DNA of 64,000 nucleotides from MedAcidi-G1 sp000817085. Lineage in GTDB: Bacteria; Actinomycetota; Acidimicrobiia; Acidimicrobiales; MedAcidi-G1. The position numbers and the translations under genes were made by a program. How positions within the stretch are numbered: position 1 is the first letter of the stretch; each line of letters begins with the position of its first letter. This document shows positions 35,149 to 44,800 of the stretch, piece after piece. The DNA lies in NCBI GenBank assembly GCA_045568635.1, contig JBJLAO010000001.1, positions 124,001-188,000 on the forward strand, given 5' to 3'. The notes under the pieces were generated by a model that saw only the letters and a program-made list of their open reading frames with translations, did no database searches and had not been told where the DNA came from.

Positions 35149-35928
35149 TTAGCGAGGCTTAGCCCCTCCGCCTACGCGAAGTATTTCTCCTGTTACCCAA
35201 CTTGAAGCATCGGAAGCGAGGTAGACACAAGCAGCTCCTATGTCCTGGGGAGTTCCAAGCCTCTCCATTGGTATTTTCCACTCTTCTAGAACTTTGTCTA
35301 ATTCATCTTCACTGCGCCCTATTGCTTTAAGCATTATCTCTGTTGGTATTGCTCCCGGTGCGACTGTGTTAACTCTTATTTTTGGAGCGAACTCTGCAGA
35401 AAATGTCCAAGTTAGCGAATGAACCGCAGCCTTTGCTGCCCCATAGTGGGCGCTCCCCGGCACAGGACCGAAACCTGCTCCTGATGAAATATTTATTATC
35501 GAACCCGTATCAATATGACGAGCGGCAATTACTGAGCCCGAGTACACAGCAGTTAAGTTCAAAGCCAATGTTTTATCCCACTCTTCACGTGGTAAGTCGA
35601 TGATGGGCATACGCATAGGTGAACCTCCAGCGTTATTAACCCAGTCACTCAAAGAACCGAAATGCTCAACCGCAGTGTTAGCAAGGTTCTCGAGTGCTGA
35701 ATCATCTGTAACGTCAGTGGTTACGGCGAGAGCTTGCCCTCCATTGTCATTAATTTCGTTTGCTACTCTTTCTATTTCTTCTGTTCTTCTGGCAGCTACG
35801 ACTACAGAAGCACCTGCTTCGGACATGGCAACAGCTATTCCTTCACCAATGCCTCTTCCAGCTCCTGTAACTACCGCTACATGACCCGTTAAATCAAATA
35901 GTTCGTCAACTTTTCTTTTCTCTGACAC
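35149..35928 (-). CDS. short-chain dehydrogenase/reductase
   Basis: 259 residues, a classical SDR. TGAGRGIGEGIA binds the dinucleotide at about 18-29, NNAG is at about 98, the Ser-Tyr-x3-Lys set is INISSGAG with HYGAAKAA, and the C-terminal VAPGAIPTEI and CVYLASDASSWVTGEILRVGGG are typical. It oxidises an alcohol or diol or reduces a ketone with NAD(P). It is convergent with the Rieske ferredoxin gene, 10 nt apart, and could act on the oxygenase product. Confidence 0.94.
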   Translation of the reverse strand: MSEKRKVDELFDLTGHVAVVTGAGRGIGEGIAVAMSEAGASVVVAARRTEEIERVANEINDNGGQALAVTTDVTDDSALENLANTAVEHFGSLSDWVNNAGGSPMRMPIIDLPREEWDKTLALNLTAVYSGSVIAARHIDTGSIINISSGAGFGPVPGSAHYGAAKAAVHSLTWTFSAEFAPKIRVNTVAPGAIPTEIMLKAIGRSEDELDKVLEEWKIPMERLGTPQDIGAACVYLASDASSWVTGEILRVGGGAKPR

Positions 35929-35978
35929 ATCAACCCCTCACTACTTGCAATCACCCTATTGCAGTAAAAATAAAACAC

Positions 35979-37400
35979 TTACTCGACATCTGATTTCCAT
36001 ACAAAAAGTGATCCAGCTGCATACATGAAAGCGACTATCCACCACAACACTTTTACATTTTCAAGAATTTTCAAAACATTCGAACCACTGCTAAGTCCTA
36101 CAGCAAGCGCGACACCCATTGTGGTACCAAGGCGACGGGTTACTTGATGCATAGCATTAGCAATTCCTAGTTTTTGAGGATCTACTACCGTCAAAGCAAC
36201 ACCGGTAGTGGTAATCCCTACCATCGCTGATCCGAGTGACACAACAAGCAAACCTGGTAAAAAGGCACTTAAGTAACTTTGTTCAAAATCGACAAAAATT
36301 AACCACCAGGCAATTCCTAAAGAGGGAACAAACCCTCCGTATAGAATTAATTTCCTGTATCCAAATCGGTCGGCCAAAATGCCAAATGGTGTCTGAACTA
36401 AAATGGCTAGAAGCATTGCAGGTGCTACCGCGAATCCGGTCTTCATAGGTGACCATCCCCAGACTTCAGACAAAAGAATAGGTGATGAGAAAAAGAAGGC
36501 AAAAAAAGCAAGCTGATGAAATCCGGCTGCAATAGTGGCTTGGCGGTATTTGTGATTATTGAAAAGTTCTATGTCTAAAAGTGGATTTCTGGAACGTTTG
36601 CAACTAATCCAGAAAATATAAGTTGCTAGCAATCCAAGCAATAAAAAAAGAATAATTTTTTTAGATAACCAACCCCAATCATTTCCTTGTAGCAAAATCA
36701 GTGTGACTGAGCCTATTGAGATGATCCCACTGAAAACACTCATCACATCCAAGTTTTCAGGAACTTCCGGCAGGTAGCTTTCGTTCAGGACTCTTATTCC
36801 AGCCACCAAAGCGATAACTCCAAGAATTCCTAGAAGAGCAAAAGTAGCTCTCCACCCAAAAACTTCAATTAATAAACCAGACGATATAGGCCCTAGAACT
36901 CCAGCAGTGGCGCCAATCGAACCCCATAAACCGACAGCTGCGCCTTGATGTTTTTGGGGTATATCGCCAAGAACCATTGCCAAGGCTGTTGGAACGAGAA
37001 TAGCTATACCTGCCCCCTGAAAGGTTCGAGCTATTAGAAAAACTTCAGGGTTAGGAGTTACTGCGGCTAAAGAAACAGCCATAGTGGTTATCGAAAGACC
37101 AATTAAAAATAGTTTTCGCCGGCCATAGCGATCTGCCAGGCGACCAAAAAGCAATAACAAAGATGTCATAGCCACTAGATATGAGGTCGCTCCCCAATTG
37201 ATTATTTGTGTCTTAGATTCTTCAAAATCTGCCCGAATTTCTGGTAGCGAAACCGCAGTTAGTCCTAGATCAAGAGTCATCAAAAATATGCTTGAAGAAG
37301 CTACTAGAAGAGATATCCAAGGTCTGATTTCCAATTTTTCTTTTCTTGAAGGAGTTTCTTGCAAATCACGATCTGTTTCTTGAGACTCGAAAGATTCCAT
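35979..37400 (-). CDS. MFS transporter, DHA2 (14-TM drug exporter) type
   Basis: 473 residues, strongly hydrophobic, with about 14 membrane helices. Between helices 2 and 3 is the MFS motif GRLADRYGRRKLFLIG, and motif C lies in IGATAGVLGPISSGLLIEVFGWR, both typical of DHA2 exporters driven by proton motive force. The charged N-terminus (ESFESQETDRDLQE) is cytoplasmic. It is 51 nt upstream of the SDR gene on the same strand. A role in exporting a toxic substrate or product of the Rieske pathway is inference from position. Confidence 0.92.
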   Translation of the reverse strand: MESFESQETDRDLQETPSRKEKLEIRPWISLLVASSSIFLMTLDLGLTAVSLPEIRADFEESKTQIINWGATSYLVAMTSLLLLFGRLADRYGRRKLFLIGLSITTMAVSLAAVTPNPEVFLIARTFQGAGIAILVPTALAMVLGDIPQKHQGAAVGLWGSIGATAGVLGPISSGLLIEVFGWRATFALLGILGVIALVAGIRVLNESYLPEVPENLDVMSVFSGIISIGSVTLILLQGNDWGWLSKKIILFLLLGLLATYIFWISCKRSRNPLLDIELFNNHKYRQATIAAGFHQLAFFAFFFSSPILLSEVWGWSPMKTGFAVAPAMLLAILVQTPFGILADRFGYRKLILYGGFVPSLGIAWWLIFVDFEQSYLSAFLPGLLVVSLGSAMVGITTTGVALTVVDPQKLGIANAMHQVTRRLGTTMGVALAVGLSSGSNVLKILENVKVLWWIVAFMYAAGSLFVWKSDVE

Positions 37401-37521
37401 CTGTATTCATAACATGAAATAGCTAGAAGCACTGGCTTCACAGACTTTTTGATTTAAAATTGCTTGAAAAAACCCCTTACGGTAAGATTAAGACTTCTTA
37501 ATTACCCATAGGATTTACAAT

Positions 37522-39171
37522 ATGAGACGTAAACTTTTAGCACCCTCCTTGGAGACAAGCCTTGATGTGCATGGTGAACAGTTTCAAAAAAATAAATCCG
37601 ACATACTAGAACAACTAGAAGAGATCGAAGAGTTTCTGGATGAGGCAGAAGCTGGAGGCGGGTCTGAGACAACTCAGCGGCATCGTTCAAAAGGAAAAAT
37701 GCCAATACGAGAACGTATTGCCAACGTTCTCGACCCTGACAGCCCTTTTCTAGAAATAAGTCCGTTGGCAGCAGCCAACTCGGACTACACGGTGGGTGGA
37801 GGTTTTGTAGTCGGAATTGGTGTCATCGCAAACACCGAATGTGTCATCCTTGGTAACGATCCGACAGTTCAAGCTGGTGCTATGACCCCTTATGTAGTCA
37901 AAAAATGGATGCGTGCACTTGAAATCGCTCGAGATAATCATATGCCGTACGTGAGCTTTGTGGAATCAGCTGGTGCGGATCTAAATATTGCAGCTGGCAG
38001 TGGAAAGTCAAATAAAAGCAGAGCCCAAGTAAGCCATTTTGCCGAGTCAGGCCGTTTTTTCTATGAAATGATCGAATTGTCAAAAATGGGAATTCCGACG
38101 ATATGCGTTGTTTTCGGTACAGCGACTGCCGGAGGCGCCTATCAACCTGGAGTTTCTGATTACAACATTTTCATCCGTGAACAATCAAAGGTTGCTTTAG
38201 GAGGTCCACCTCTTGTCAAAATGGCTACTGGGGAGGAGTCCGATGACGAATCAATTGGCGGAGCTCAACTCCACGCCGAAGAGTCTGGTCTTGCCGACTA
38301 TCTAGCAGAAGATGAAATGGATGCTCTACGTATCTGTAGAGAGGTTGTTTCTCATCTGGATTGGGAAAAAGCTGACCCTTCCCCTAGTTACATTTCAGAA
38401 GAACCCATTCATAACCCTGAAGAACTCTTAGGAATTGTTGACAGAGATTTAAGGCAACCGGTAGACATTCGAGAAGTCATTTCGAGAATTGTAGATGGTT
38501 CTCGCTTTGAGGAATTCAAACCACTTTATGGGCCGGCAATGGTGTGTGGCTGGTCAACAATAGATGGTTACCCGCTTGGCATACTTGGAAATAACGGTGT
38601 TATTTTCCCAGAGGAAGCTGAAAAAGCCGCTCATTTTATCCAATTATGCAATAGGCAAAATACCCCCCTGCTTTTCCTACACAATGTTCCAGGGTTCATA
38701 GTGGGAAGTGATTTTGAGAAAGCAGGAATAATTAAAAAGGGATCTCAGCTTATTAACGCGATATCCAATTCGACGGTTCCTCATATCGCAGTGATAGTAG
38801 GAAAATCAATGGGTGCTGGCAATTACGGAATGTCTGGACGTGCTTATGGAAACAGGTTTACCTTTCTCTGGCCTACAGCAAAAATTGCCGTTATGGGACC
38901 TAAACAAATAGCAGGAGTTATGTCAATAGTCCGCAGGAGTCGAGCAGAACGCAAGGGCGAGGAATTTGATGAAGAAGCAGATGCTGCGATCGTTCAAAAA
39001 GTGGAAGAAATGCAAGAGCAAGGATCTCTGGCATTGGTCGCAACAGGATCTGTAAGCGATGACGGAATAATTGACCCCAGAGACACACGCACCGTAATCA
39101 GTATCTGCCTGTCTACTTTCCGTAACAAAGCAATAGAGGGATCTCAAAAATACGGGGTGTTCCGACTATGA
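37522..39171 (+). CDS. biotin-dependent acyl-CoA carboxylase, carboxyltransferase (beta) subunit
   Basis: 549 residues. The N-terminal half has the acyl-CoA site (KMPIRERIANVLDPDSPFLEI, SFVESAGADLN, FGTATAGGAYQPG), and the C-terminal half the biotin-side site (GNNGVIFPEEAEKAAHFIQLC, FLHNVPGFIVG, GKSMGAGNYGMSGRAY and WPTAKIAVMGPKQIAGVM). It moves the carboxyl group from carboxybiotin to a branched enoyl-CoA in the methylcrotonyl- or geranyl-CoA class. The 3' end overlaps the alpha-subunit gene by 4 bases. The AtuA-like gene downstream favours a branched, isoprenoid-like substrate. Confidence 0.93.
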   Translation: MRRKLLAPSLETSLDVHGEQFQKNKSDILEQLEEIEEFLDEAEAGGGSETTQRHRSKGKMPIRERIANVLDPDSPFLEISPLAAANSDYTVGGGFVVGIGVIANTECVILGNDPTVQAGAMTPYVVKKWMRALEIARDNHMPYVSFVESAGADLNIAAGSGKSNKSRAQVSHFAESGRFFYEMIELSKMGIPTICVVFGTATAGGAYQPGVSDYNIFIREQSKVALGGPPLVKMATGEESDDESIGGAQLHAEESGLADYLAEDEMDALRICREVVSHLDWEKADPSPSYISEEPIHNPEELLGIVDRDLRQPVDIREVISRIVDGSRFEEFKPLYGPAMVCGWSTIDGYPLGILGNNGVIFPEEAEKAAHFIQLCNRQNTPLLFLHNVPGFIVGSDFEKAGIIKKGSQLINAISNSTVPHIAVIVGKSMGAGNYGMSGRAYGNRFTFLWPTAKIAVMGPKQIAGVMSIVRRSRAERKGEEFDEEADAAIVQKVEEMQEQGSLALVATGSVSDDGIIDPRDTRTVISICLSTFRNKAIEGSQKYGVFRL

Positions 39172-41120
39172 CCATCAAAACACTTTTAGTAGCCAACCGT
39201 GGAGAGATCGCAAGAAGGATATTTCGAACAGCTAAGTCAATGGGCATTACCTGTATAGCCGTTTATACAGATACCGACAGCAACGAACCTTTCGTCAGAG
39301 AAGCTGATAAGGCAATTCGACTTTCAACAAATTATTTAGATCAGAAAGAAATCATCGATGCTGCTAGCAGAACCGGCTCGGATGCAATACATCCGGGATA
39401 TGGATTTTTATCTGAAAATGCATCATTTGCAAAGGCGGTAACAGAAGAAGGCATTATTTGGATAGGGCCTTCATCAGAAGCCATTGAGTCAATGGGAGAT
39501 AAAATCACAGCAAAGAAAATTGCACAAGAAGCAGATGTGCCGACACTCCCTTCATCTAACGATCTTGATGATTCATCTTCGATAGGTTTCCCTCTACTAG
39601 TCAAAGCAGCAGCGGGAGGCGGTGGGAAAGGAATGCGAGTCGTTGCAAGCGAAAACGATTTATCGGAAGCCATTACGACAGCTCAAAGAGAAGCAAAAAA
39701 TGCCTTTGGTGACGAAAGGGTTTTTCTAGAAAGATACATACCTAAATCACGTCATATAGAAGTACAAATTCTGGGAGACTCGCAGGGAAACCTTTTGCAT
39801 CTGGGTGAAAGAGAATGCTCAATTCAAAGACGCCATCAAAAAATCATCGAAGAAGCACCTTCTTCTGCGATAAATGAAGATCAGAGGAAACTTATTACCG
39901 ATGCAGCTCTAAGAATAGGGAAAAGCCTGGCCTACCAATCGGCAGGAACAGTTGAATTTCTGCTAGATGATAAGACGGGAGATTTCTTTTTTCTCGAAGT
40001 CAATACTCGACTGCAGGTAGAGCACCCGGTAACTGAAGCCATAACTGGCGTAGACCTTGTCCGTGAACAGTTAAAAATTTCTTCCGGTCAAGCCATCTCT
40101 TTTACTCAGGAGAGCCTGTCATCAAAGGGGCATGCTGTAGAAGCCCGCTTATATGCAGAAGACCCTTCGAAAGATTTCTTGCCCGCTACAGGCGAGATTC
40201 TGGCCTTCTCCCCTTCCGAGGAACCAGACGTACGCTGGGATTCTGGTGTAGAAAAAAATTCTTTTGTAAGCGTTGAATTCGATCCGATGTTGGCAAAAGT
40301 TATTTCCCATGGAGAAGACCGAACCGAAGCAACATTGAATCTGGCAAGAGCCTTAGAGAAACTTCACTTGGCTGGAGTAACTACAAATCGTCATTTTCTA
40401 GTTTCAACTCTCAGACACGAAAACTTTCTAAAGGGTGAAACAACTACCGATTTTATTGAAGATAACTCTCCCGAACCAACTCTCCAGTTAACCAAAGTTG
40501 AGATTGAAAGGGCCGCTATATCAGTCGCTCTTTGGATGCAAAGTAAAAATCGAAAAAATGCTACCGTTCTTACGTCTATACCTAGTGGGTGGCGCAATGG
40601 TCGCCTTCCCGCTCAAGAAGTTTCTCTTTTGCATTCCGGCGAAAAAATTACTGTCTCCTACAAAACTAAGCGGGATGGATCTTTTATCTTCAATAATGGC
40701 AGTACAGCAAAAATTTATCACTGCTCGACAGAACACATTGAAGCTGAAATTGATGGTGAAAGGATGGCCTCTCTAATCACCGAAGGACAAGAAAATATTC
40801 ATCTTCAGATCGATCAGGGAACGTTTTCTTTTGGGACTCTTCCTCGTTTCGAGCCGCCAATACTCCAAATAGCTGAAGGTAGCCTTATAGCACCAATGCC
40901 AGGAGTTGTTCTCGAAATCAAAGTTTCCAGCGGCGACACCGTATCCGCTGGTGACACACTCCTGACTCTCGAAGCAATGAAAATGGAGCATCATGTGAAA
41001 GCTCCTTACGAAGGAACCGTAGTCGAAATTTTGGTTAGCGAAAATCAGCAATTGGATAACGGTGTTCCCCTTCTAGTCATAAACCCCATTGACGAAAATA
41101 AGAAAGGTAACAATGGCTGA
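39168..41120 (+). CDS. biotin-dependent acyl-CoA carboxylase, biotin carboxylase/BCCP (alpha) subunit
   Basis: 650 residues. The biotin carboxylase module spans about 1-445: LLVANRGEIARRIFRTA, HPGYGFLSENASFA, the ATP-grasp loop KAAAGGGGKGMRVV, ERECSIQRRHQKIIEEAPS and FFLEVNTRLQVEHPVTEA. A linker domain follows and the biotinyl module is at the C-terminus with EAMKMEHHVKAP carrying the biotin Lys. It carboxylates its own biotin with bicarbonate and ATP for the beta subunit. It overlaps the preceding gene and abuts the AtuA-like gene. Confidence 0.96.
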   Translation: MTIKTLLVANRGEIARRIFRTAKSMGITCIAVYTDTDSNEPFVREADKAIRLSTNYLDQKEIIDAASRTGSDAIHPGYGFLSENASFAKAVTEEGIIWIGPSSEAIESMGDKITAKKIAQEADVPTLPSSNDLDDSSSIGFPLLVKAAAGGGGKGMRVVASENDLSEAITTAQREAKNAFGDERVFLERYIPKSRHIEVQILGDSQGNLLHLGERECSIQRRHQKIIEEAPSSAINEDQRKLITDAALRIGKSLAYQSAGTVEFLLDDKTGDFFFLEVNTRLQVEHPVTEAITGVDLVREQLKISSGQAISFTQESLSSKGHAVEARLYAEDPSKDFLPATGEILAFSPSEEPDVRWDSGVEKNSFVSVEFDPMLAKVISHGEDRTEATLNLARALEKLHLAGVTTNRHFLVSTLRHENFLKGETTTDFIEDNSPEPTLQLTKVEIERAAISVALWMQSKNRKNATVLTSIPSGWRNGRLPAQEVSLLHSGEKITVSYKTKRDGSFIFNNGSTAKIYHCSTEHIEAEIDGERMASLITEGQENIHLQIDQGTFSFGTLPRFEPPILQIAEGSLIAPMPGVVLEIKVSSGDTVSAGDTLLTLEAMKMEHHVKAPYEGTVVEILVSENQQLDNGVPLLVINPIDENKKGNNG

Positions 41121-42870
41121 TCCGATTCGTATAGCTAACTGCTCAGGCTTTTATGGTGATCGCCTTTCCGCTGCCTCTGAGATGGTCAATGATGGACCAA
41201 TAGATGTTTTGACCGGCGACTGGCTGGCCGAACTCACAATGCTAATTTTGGCCAGAACCCAGGCTAAAAGACCAAATGGAGGTTACGCGCGTTCTTTCGT
41301 AACTCAAATGGAACAAGTAATGGCTACATGCATGGAGAAAAATATAAAAGTTATAAGCAATGCTGGTGGACTAGATCCAGCAAGTTGCGCTGAAGCTGTA
41401 GCTGAAGTAGCAGCAAAAGTAGGACTCAATCCTTCTATTGCCTACATAGAAGGTGACAACATCTTGTCACGTATTCCTGAACTAACTGAGTCAGGAATCG
41501 ACTTTAAACACATGGATACTGGGGATGCAATAACTGAATTGGACGGCTACATAAGCGCCAATGCCTATTTAGGCTGTTGGGGTATCGTCGAATCACTTAA
41601 CAATGGCGCCGACATTGTTATAACAGGTCGTGTAACCGATGCCGCTGTCGTTTGTGGGCCTGCAGCATGGCACCATCAATGGGCAAAAGACGACTGGGAT
41701 AGTCTTGCTGGCGCAGTAGTAGCAGGTCATGTAATCGAATGCGGAACGCAAGCAACAGGTGGAAATTATTCTTTTTTTACCGAAGTAAAAGGAATGAGTC
41801 GGACGGGCTTCCCTTGGGCGGATATTGCCGATGATGGTTCTTCCATAATTGGAAAACACGAAGGAACTGGTGGAGAGGTTTCCATGGGAACAGTTACCTC
41901 ACAACTACTTTATGAAATCGGCTCTCCTTCTTACCTAGGTCCAGATGTGACTGCAAGATTCGATACTTTGGAATTGAAAGAAATATCACCTGACCGGGTT
42001 CTAATTGAAAACGTAAAAGGTGAACCACCACCAGAAACACTAAAAGTCTCAATGAATAAACTCGGGGGCTACAGAACCGACATGTCTATTGCCTTAACTG
42101 GTTTAGACATCAAAGAAAAAGCAGAACTGGTGGAAGAGGCTTTTTGGAAAGCATGCCCCCATGAGCCTGAAGACTTTGAATCTGTTAAAACAAAAGTTGT
42201 TAGGACAGATAAAGAAGACCCTCAAACTAATGAAGAGGCTGTTGCTTTATGGAGAATAACTGTAAAAGATACAGATGAAAAAAAGGTCGGTAGAGCGATA
42301 TTCAATTCTGTAAATGAGCTTGGTTTAGCAACTATTCCTGGCTTGTTCGGTATAGGAGGTGGTGGAAATGCTAAACCATTCGGGGTTCATTGGCCAGCTC
42401 TAATTCCAAGCGACTTGGTTCCCCAACACGTGATAATACTCGATGGTAAACGAACCATTGTCGAATCTCACATTGTGGGAGACCCTGTTAGTATCGACCT
42501 CCCTGACGATGAAGCTCCGCTAAGTGACTTCGGAAAAACTGTAAGAGCTCCTCTTGGAGTATTAGTCGGAGCAAGGTCTGGAGATAAAACTGGCAATGCA
42601 AACCTTGGAGTTTTTGCAAGAAACAAAGACGCGTGGCTTTGGCTAGACAGTTTCTTAACAACGAAAAAATTTCAAGAACTTTTACCCGAAACAGCCCAAT
42701 TGCAAATAGATAGATATCGACTACCCAAAATATTTTCACTCAATTTTTTAGTCCATGGTCTTTTGGAAGAAGGAGTTGCTTCTTCCACACGACAAGATAG
42801 TCAGGCTAAAAGTTTTGGAGAATGGCTTCGTGCCCGAGTGGTAGACATACCCGAAAGACTCATTGACTGA
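41113..42870 (+). CDS. AtuA-family (DUF1446) protein, acyclic-terpene-utilisation type
   Basis: 585 residues from the ATG at 41113, with AGAAAGG upstream; this removes 8 residues from a longer frame that begins inside the carboxylase gene. The core matches DUF1446/AtuA: IANCSGFYGDRLSAASEMV, DVLTGDWLAELTMLIL, VISNAGGLDPASCAEAV, DIVITGRVTDAAVVCGP, GHVIECGTQATGGNY and GEVSMGTVTSQLLYEIG. AtuA is needed for citronellol/geraniol growth in Pseudomonas, but its reaction is unknown. A C-terminal ~120 residues (GKTVRAPLGVLVGARSGDKTGNANLGV) is the usual second domain. It lies tightly between carboxylase and dehydrogenase genes. Confidence 0.93.
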   Translation: MADPIRIANCSGFYGDRLSAASEMVNDGPIDVLTGDWLAELTMLILARTQAKRPNGGYARSFVTQMEQVMATCMEKNIKVISNAGGLDPASCAEAVAEVAAKVGLNPSIAYIEGDNILSRIPELTESGIDFKHMDTGDAITELDGYISANAYLGCWGIVESLNNGADIVITGRVTDAAVVCGPAAWHHQWAKDDWDSLAGAVVAGHVIECGTQATGGNYSFFTEVKGMSRTGFPWADIADDGSSIIGKHEGTGGEVSMGTVTSQLLYEIGSPSYLGPDVTARFDTLELKEISPDRVLIENVKGEPPPETLKVSMNKLGGYRTDMSIALTGLDIKEKAELVEEAFWKACPHEPEDFESVKTKVVRTDKEDPQTNEEAVALWRITVKDTDEKKVGRAIFNSVNELGLATIPGLFGIGGGGNAKPFGVHWPALIPSDLVPQHVIILDGKRTIVESHIVGDPVSIDLPDDEAPLSDFGKTVRAPLGVLVGARSGDKTGNANLGVFARNKDAWLWLDSFLTTKKFQELLPETAQLQIDRYRLPKIFSLNFLVHGLLEEGVASSTRQDSQAKSFGEWLRARVVDIPERLID

Positions 42871-42872
42871 TT

Positions 42873-44093
42873 ATGGACTTTGACTTCCCTTCTGAAGATG
42901 ATCCTAGACGAATAGAAATAAGAAACTGGATTTCCAAAAATCCAAATCCGAGCAATCAAGAATTAGTCGATGCTGGATATGTGGTGCCTCACTGGCCTGA
43001 ACCATGGGGAATTTCTGCTAAACCAATGCATCAGTTAATAATCGATGAAGAATTAAAAAAAGCCCGAATTAGCCGACCTGCTAATCCAATAGGAATAGGT
43101 TGGGCTGGTCCAACGATTCTAGCTGCCGGTACGGATGAGCAAAAAAATCGTTTTCTCCCACGCCTTTTAAATGGTGAAGATTTTTGGTGTCAATTATTTA
43201 GTGAGCCAGACGCTGGTTCTGACCTAGCCAACCTTTCCACTCGTGCTGTACGTGATGGCGACGAATACGTAGTAAATGGTTCAAAAATTTGGTCTAGTCA
43301 CGCTCATCGAGCCGCTTTTGGAATATTGATAGCAAGAACCAACCCTGACGCCTCCAAACACCATGGCATCTCTTATTTCGTATGCCCTATGAACCTTCCA
43401 GGAATTTCCATGGAACCAATAGTTGACATGACGACAGCTCACTCATTCAATCAAGTCTTTTTCGATGACGTAAGGCTTCCAGCCGAACTTCTAGTAGGAG
43501 AAGAAGGTGACGGCTGGAGATTAGCGAGAATGACACTAGCCAATGAACGTGTCTCACTATCTTCCGAAGGGTCTCTATGGGGCGACGGCCCTTCGGCTAA
43601 TACCCTGCTCGACTTAGTAAGAGATTCAGGCGGAGAAGCTGATCCAATTGTCCGTCAAAAATTAATGGATCTTTATTGTGAATCTGAGGTGCTAAGACTC
43701 AATAGATTGAGAACCCTGAGTGCAAGGCTTGCCGGTAAAGTTCCAGGACCTGAAGCTTCAATACAAAAGTTGATGGCTGATCATCATGGACAAAATGTAA
43801 TGGAAATAGCTAAAAATCTTTGTAGTACCTCAGGAATGATTAAAGGGTCTGGCCCCTCTGGAAAAATTGACCCGGCATTAAGCTCTGGCCCTACGAAAGT
43901 AAACGTTGACAAAAGAAACTTTCCTGCCAGTGATCCAATATGGCATTTCGGCTTTCTTTTCTCCCCTGCTCTTACTCTCGGAGGAGGGACATTCGCAGTT
44001 CAACGAAATATCGTAGCTGAAAGGGTGCTCGATCTTCCGCGTGATATAGATGTTGAAGAGGGAAAAACTTGGTCGGAAGCTAGAAAACGATGA
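42873..44093 (+). CDS. acyl-CoA dehydrogenase
   Basis: 406 residues, a standard acyl-CoA dehydrogenase: WCQLFSEPDAGSDLANLST, VNGSKIWSSHAHRA, FDDVRLPAELLVGEEGDGW and the C-terminal GGGTFAVQRNIVAERVLDLPRD. It begins 2 nt after the AtuA-like gene and overlaps tetR by 4 bases. In the Atu pathway AtuD oxidises citronellyl-CoA; this could be the equivalent, or a dehydrogenase for a simpler branched acyl-CoA. The insertion before the C-terminus (SGKIDPALSSGPTKVNVDKRN) is a little longer than in the 8279-9496 paralogue. Confidence 0.93.
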   Translation: MDFDFPSEDDPRRIEIRNWISKNPNPSNQELVDAGYVVPHWPEPWGISAKPMHQLIIDEELKKARISRPANPIGIGWAGPTILAAGTDEQKNRFLPRLLNGEDFWCQLFSEPDAGSDLANLSTRAVRDGDEYVVNGSKIWSSHAHRAAFGILIARTNPDASKHHGISYFVCPMNLPGISMEPIVDMTTAHSFNQVFFDDVRLPAELLVGEEGDGWRLARMTLANERVSLSSEGSLWGDGPSANTLLDLVRDSGGEADPIVRQKLMDLYCESEVLRLNRLRTLSARLAGKVPGPEASIQKLMADHHGQNVMEIAKNLCSTSGMIKGSGPSGKIDPALSSGPTKVNVDKRNFPASDPIWHFGFLFSPALTLGGGTFAVQRNIVAERVLDLPRDIDVEEGKTWSEARKR

Positions 44094-44800
44094 AAGGAGC
44101 GATTCTTAAACCTCGTACGGAAAGTATCGACTTCTATTTGAAAGATATTCGCCCTCCAAAATTAGTTCTTTCAAAACAAAAAGAAACTGAACTAACTGAA
44201 CGTCAACGTAATCTTCTGTCAGGTTTGGGAAAACTTTTTAATAAGGGCTTCGCCCATCTCACCATGGCAGAAATTGCAAAAAAACTCAACTGTTCTTTAA
44301 GAACTCTTTACAGCCTGGCTCCAAGTAAAGAACAACTTGTTCTTATAGTTATCGAGAGAAACCTATGGTCAAGAGGTAGAACAGCAATGTCTGCCATATC
44401 ACCCAATATGCAACCTTTAAAAGCCATTCGCACTTATCTGCAGGCCGCTAATGTGGCTGCCGCAAAGACAACAGAAGCTTTCGCTCGAGACCTACAAAAA
44501 GTGCCAGCGGCCCAAAAATTAATTGAAGATCACAACTCTTACCTGATCGCCATTACTCACCGATTACTAGATATAGCTGTTGAAAAAGGCGAGATTGGAA
44601 ACGTTGATACAGCAGCAATTGCAAGACTTATGGCAGGAATAGGAAGAGATTTTTCCAGACCAGAGGTGATTGGGTCTCTCAGATCTTCGCCCAAACAAGC
44701 AGCTGATGAAGCTCTCGACCTAGTACTTGCGGGATTAACCTCGAGGAATCAACACAGAAACAACCAGTTTAGTTCTGAGGAATCAAATGGATATAAATGA
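44090..44800 (+). CDS. TetR-family transcriptional regulator
   Basis: 236 residues. The N-terminal ~35 residues are an extension; the DNA-binding helices follow at about 40-85: RQRNLLSGLGKLFNKGFAHLTMAEIAKKLNCSLRTLYSLAPSKEQL. The C-terminal ~140 residues are the helical ligand-binding domain. It is placed inside the carboxylase/AtuA operon, overlapping genes on both sides, so it probably senses an acyl-CoA of the pathway and represses the operon. No operator was identified by eye. Confidence 0.9.
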   Translation: MKGAILKPRTESIDFYLKDIRPPKLVLSKQKETELTERQRNLLSGLGKLFNKGFAHLTMAEIAKKLNCSLRTLYSLAPSKEQLVLIVIERNLWSRGRTAMSAISPNMQPLKAIRTYLQAANVAAAKTTEAFARDLQKVPAAQKLIEDHNSYLIAITHRLLDIAVEKGEIGNVDTAAIARLMAGIGRDFSRPEVIGSLRSSPKQAADEALDLVLAGLTSRNQHRNNQFSSEESNGYK

